Source: Geosiphon pyriformis (lineage: Eukaryota > Glomeromycota > Glomeromycetes > Archaeosporales > Geosiphonaceae). Taken from it: a stretch of 60,966 nucleotides of DNA. Location: positions 879,980 through 940,945 of the forward strand of contig JAAOMT010000703.1 in the NCBI GenBank assembly GCA_016748015.1, read 5' to 3'. Positions 60,800 to 60,966 of this stretch are shown here, piece by piece. The notes under the pieces are model-generated. The model did no database searches. It was not told where the DNA came from and saw only the letters and a program-made list of their open reading frames with translations. Position numbers and translations under genes: made by a program. How positions within the stretch are numbered: the first letter of the stretch is position 1; each line of letters begins with the position of its first letter.

Positions 60800-60966
60800 T
60801 GTTATGGTTTAAGAATTTAGCAAAAAGAATCATAAAAATAATACAAACTATTCAATCATAATATAGCACAGTAATAATCTTAGAAAGGTAATGATTAACA
60901 TAGTAGCAAACACCATCTCGCAATAGTGGCAAGCACCAGTTCACAATAGCAGCCAACACCAACTGG
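60800..60966 (+). repeat. 3' LTR (start only)
   Basis: The first 167 bases match the 5' LTR with four differences, all G here against A there. The 23-bp repeats begin at 60,900. The rest lies beyond the window. Confidence 0.9.

Larger units (their letters stand above)
51968..60966 (+). mobile_element. Ty3/gypsy-type LTR retrotransposon with dUTPase (3' LTR runs out of window)
   Basis: Both LTRs start TGTTATG and share at least 167 bases. Between them, on the plus strand, lie a primer site, gag, protease, a cysteine-rich block, dUTPase, RT, RNase H, integrase, an extra C-terminal segment and a polypurine tract. RT/RNase H before integrase defines the Ty3/gypsy order. The element inserted into a LINE ORF2; the five bases before it (atcag, 51,963-51,967) should recur after its 3' LTR, outside this window. 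Coding regions contain many stops and at least two frameshifts, so it is inactive. Confidence 0.92.

Overview
The window looks like nuclear DNA of a fungus with a repeat-swollen, AT-rich genome. The four intact host genes have many short GT-AG introns and fungal-type products. An early-diverging lineage such as the arbuscular mycorrhizal Glomeromycotina is my best guess. That rests on composition, element families and gene content, not on a database match.

Layout. Positions 1-20,940 are mostly decayed repeats: a roughly 0.95-kb promoter-bearing family (family A), a fold-back pair of roughly 0.85-kb arms (family B), an ORF1-only LINE on the minus strand (7.9-10.15 kb) and a nearly full-length non-LTR retrotransposon on the plus strand (13.1-19.9 kb). 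From 20,940 to about 32,350 the composition changes abruptly to a gene island: an Hrp1/Musashi-like RNA-binding protein (6 exons, 456 aa), a convergent delta-12-type fatty acid desaturase (2 exons, 396 aa), a divergent DEAD-box helicase of the Dbp10 type (13 exons, 856 aa), and an isolated fragment of large-subunit rRNA. A second desert (32.4-39.2 kb) carries more family A copies. A second small island (39.2-43.1 kb) carries an endopolyphosphatase (Ppn1-like, 2 exons, 611 aa). It ends in a promoter-like segment with no gene behind it. From 43.1 to 47.8 kb there is desert with a second, heavily decayed ORF1-only LINE. From 47.8 kb a minus-strand LINE ORF2 is cut at 51,967 by a Ty3/gypsy-type LTR retrotransposon (51,968 to beyond the end). 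This element has gag, protease, a cysteine-rich block, a dUTPase domain, RT, RNase H, integrase and an extra C-terminal segment.

How it fits together. The host genes are housekeeping functions: mRNA 3'-end/export factor, lipid unsaturation, 60S ribosome assembly and vacuolar polyphosphate turnover. They are not an operon or a joint pathway. The unifying signal is the mode of repeat death. Between copies, changes are overwhelmingly C-to-T or G-to-A. All four differences between the two LTRs (167 aligned bases) are G/A, and most stops in the retroelement frames can be explained by one such transition in a Gln, Arg or Trp codon. This resembles repeat-induced point mutation or strong methyl-cytosine deamination. 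Other notable items are the ORF1-only LINE family, the dUTPase plus novel cysteine-rich block in the gypsy element, the fold-back repeat and the orphan rRNA piece. All intron boundaries were worked out by hand from splice signals and protein continuity. Repeat ends in AT-rich DNA are approximate.
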